DNA of 33,056 nucleotides, taken from positions 1-33,056 of the forward strand of contig JAFDGR010000014.1 of NCBI GenBank assembly GCA_019309145.1. Direction: 5' to 3'. The notes under the pieces are model-generated. The model did no database searches. It saw only the letters and a list, made by a program, of their open reading frames with translations, and was not told the DNA's origin. Position 1 is the stretch's first letter; each line of letters starts with the position of its first letter. Source of the stretch: Deltaproteobacteria bacterium (lineage in GTDB: Bacteria > Desulfobacterota > DSM-4660 > Desulfatiglandales > Desulfatiglandaceae). Below are positions 32,440-33,056 of this stretch, in pieces. A program made the translations under genes and the position numbers.

Positions 32440-33056
32440 CTATGCTTCTGAAAAGGTTTTCGCGAGGTCATTGTCGATCACGTACATGCACACTTCCTTT
32501 GCCCCCTTTTCCGTGTAGCCGTACTTGTGGATCAGGTTCCGCATCAGGAACGTAATATCTTCCCGGATCCGTTTATCATAGGTTTTGAAGGGTTCAGAAT
32601 CGTAGTCTTTGATGGCGCGGCGGAAATTCTCGTTCTTGAGAAAGGGTTCCAGGACTTTTTCCTTGAGATTGTAGACATATCGTTCGTACAGATCCTGGTA
32701 CAGGCTGGTCTCGGTGACCTTTTTCCCTTCAACCATTATTTCCTGGGTCAGGGTCCGGGAAGTGTATTCTTTCTGCGTTTCAGCCCGGAAGGCAAGACGT
32801 TTTTCGGGTTCCGTCTTTTCACCCACTATCCGTTTCTCAATACCGTCAAAAAATGCATCTGTAATTTCCAGCCGATCATCAGTGAACGTACACGTGACCT
32901 CGACCCCGGGTTCAAAGTTGAGGGCGAACAGATAATTCTGAATATCCCTGGCAATCTGTTCCTCGTTATAGTAATAAAGTGACTCCTTAACCTCCTGCAA
33001 TATTCTGTAGTTATAGAGCTGAAGCAGGGAATCAAGGAACCCGTCAGGAATAGACG
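32440..33056 (-). CDS. C-terminal part of a probable PrkA-family serine kinase
   Basis: The frame is open to the window edge, so the N-terminal part is missing; about 204 residues are present. Visible stretches are LYNYRILQEVKESLYYYNEEQ, ARDIQNYLFALNFEPG, RLEITDAFFDGIE, and a helical end with REDITFLMRNLIHKYGYTEKGAKEV. These resemble the C-terminal region of PrkA/YeaG-type AAA serine kinases, as I recall them. The kinase core is outside the window, so the call is tentative. The gene is convergent with dctM and probably unrelated to the catabolic clusters. Confidence 0.6.
   Translation of the reverse strand, partial: SIPDGFLDSLLQLYNYRILQEVKESLYYYNEEQIARDIQNYLFALNFEPGVEVTCTFTDDRLEITDAFFDGIEKRIVGEKTEPEKRLAFRAETQKEYTSRTLTQEIMVEGKKVTETSLYQDLYERYVYNLKEKVLEPFLKNENFRRAIKDYDSEPFKTYDKRIREDITFLMRNLIHKYGYTEKGAKEVCMYVIDNDLAKTFSEA

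Overview
The window looks like a chromosomal catabolic region of an anaerobic, probably deltaproteobacterial (Desulfobacterota-type) sulfate reducer or syntroph. This is an inference from gene content: two UbiD-type decarboxylases/carboxylases, a split phenylphosphate-synthase-like kinase, a tungsten/molybdenum AOR-family oxidoreductase, MetF/MetV, a TRAP transporter and many ferredoxins. No rRNA, tRNA, CRISPR array or complete insertion sequence was seen. One short element with terminal inverted repeats is likely a MITE.

Layout. (1) 1-2133 (+): the 3' end of a phenylphosphate-synthase-beta-like gene, a MITE-like element, a stand-alone response regulator and a DUF89 protein. (2) 2192-3139 (-): a LysR regulator, divergent from a long operon at 3466-12522 (+). 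That operon holds phenylphosphate synthase alpha-like and beta-like genes, UbiD, a response regulator, an aryl-CoA/AMP ligase, a Tm-1-like (UPF0261) protein, an LpdD-like prenyl-FMN chaperone and UbiX. (3) 12536-13306 (-): an IclR regulator, divergent from 13558-18570 (+), which encodes MetF, a ferredoxin with an extra metal motif, a MetV-like protein, a small zinc-ribbon protein, an AOR-family enzyme and a four-cluster ferredoxin. An orphan EutA-like ASKHA protein and a radical-SAM-like protein with an incomplete cysteine motif follow. (4) 21665-21937 (-): a MoaD/ThiS-type sulfur carrier, divergent from CoxM-like and CoxS-like subunits (no large subunit here) and another response regulator. 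(5) 24126-26318 (-): IclR, response regulator and HAD phosphatase, divergent from 26438-32434 (+), which holds a second UbiD, a second Tm-1-like protein and a complete TRAP transporter (DctP, DctQ, DctM). (6) 32440-33056 (-): the C-terminal end of a probable PrkA-type serine kinase.

How they may work together. The 3466-12522 operon reads as an ATP-driven carboxylation route for a phenolic compound. The alpha/beta kinase would phosphorylate the hydroxyl group. UbiD with prenylated FMN (made by UbiX, perhaps delivered by LpdD) would exchange the phosphoryl group for CO2. The ligase would make the CoA thioester. The second UbiD with its TRAP importer is probably a separately controlled aromatic-acid route. 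AOR/ferredoxin, MetF/MetV and the CoxMS-like subunits would handle electrons or later steps.

The most unusual signals are three. First, three paralogous stand-alone receiver proteins share an aromatic C-terminal tail, and each sits beside a UbiD or kinase module. Second, Tm-1-like proteins recur with UbiD. Third, a EutA-like reactivase lies here without ethanolamine lyase. All functions are assigned by reading motifs, not by database search.
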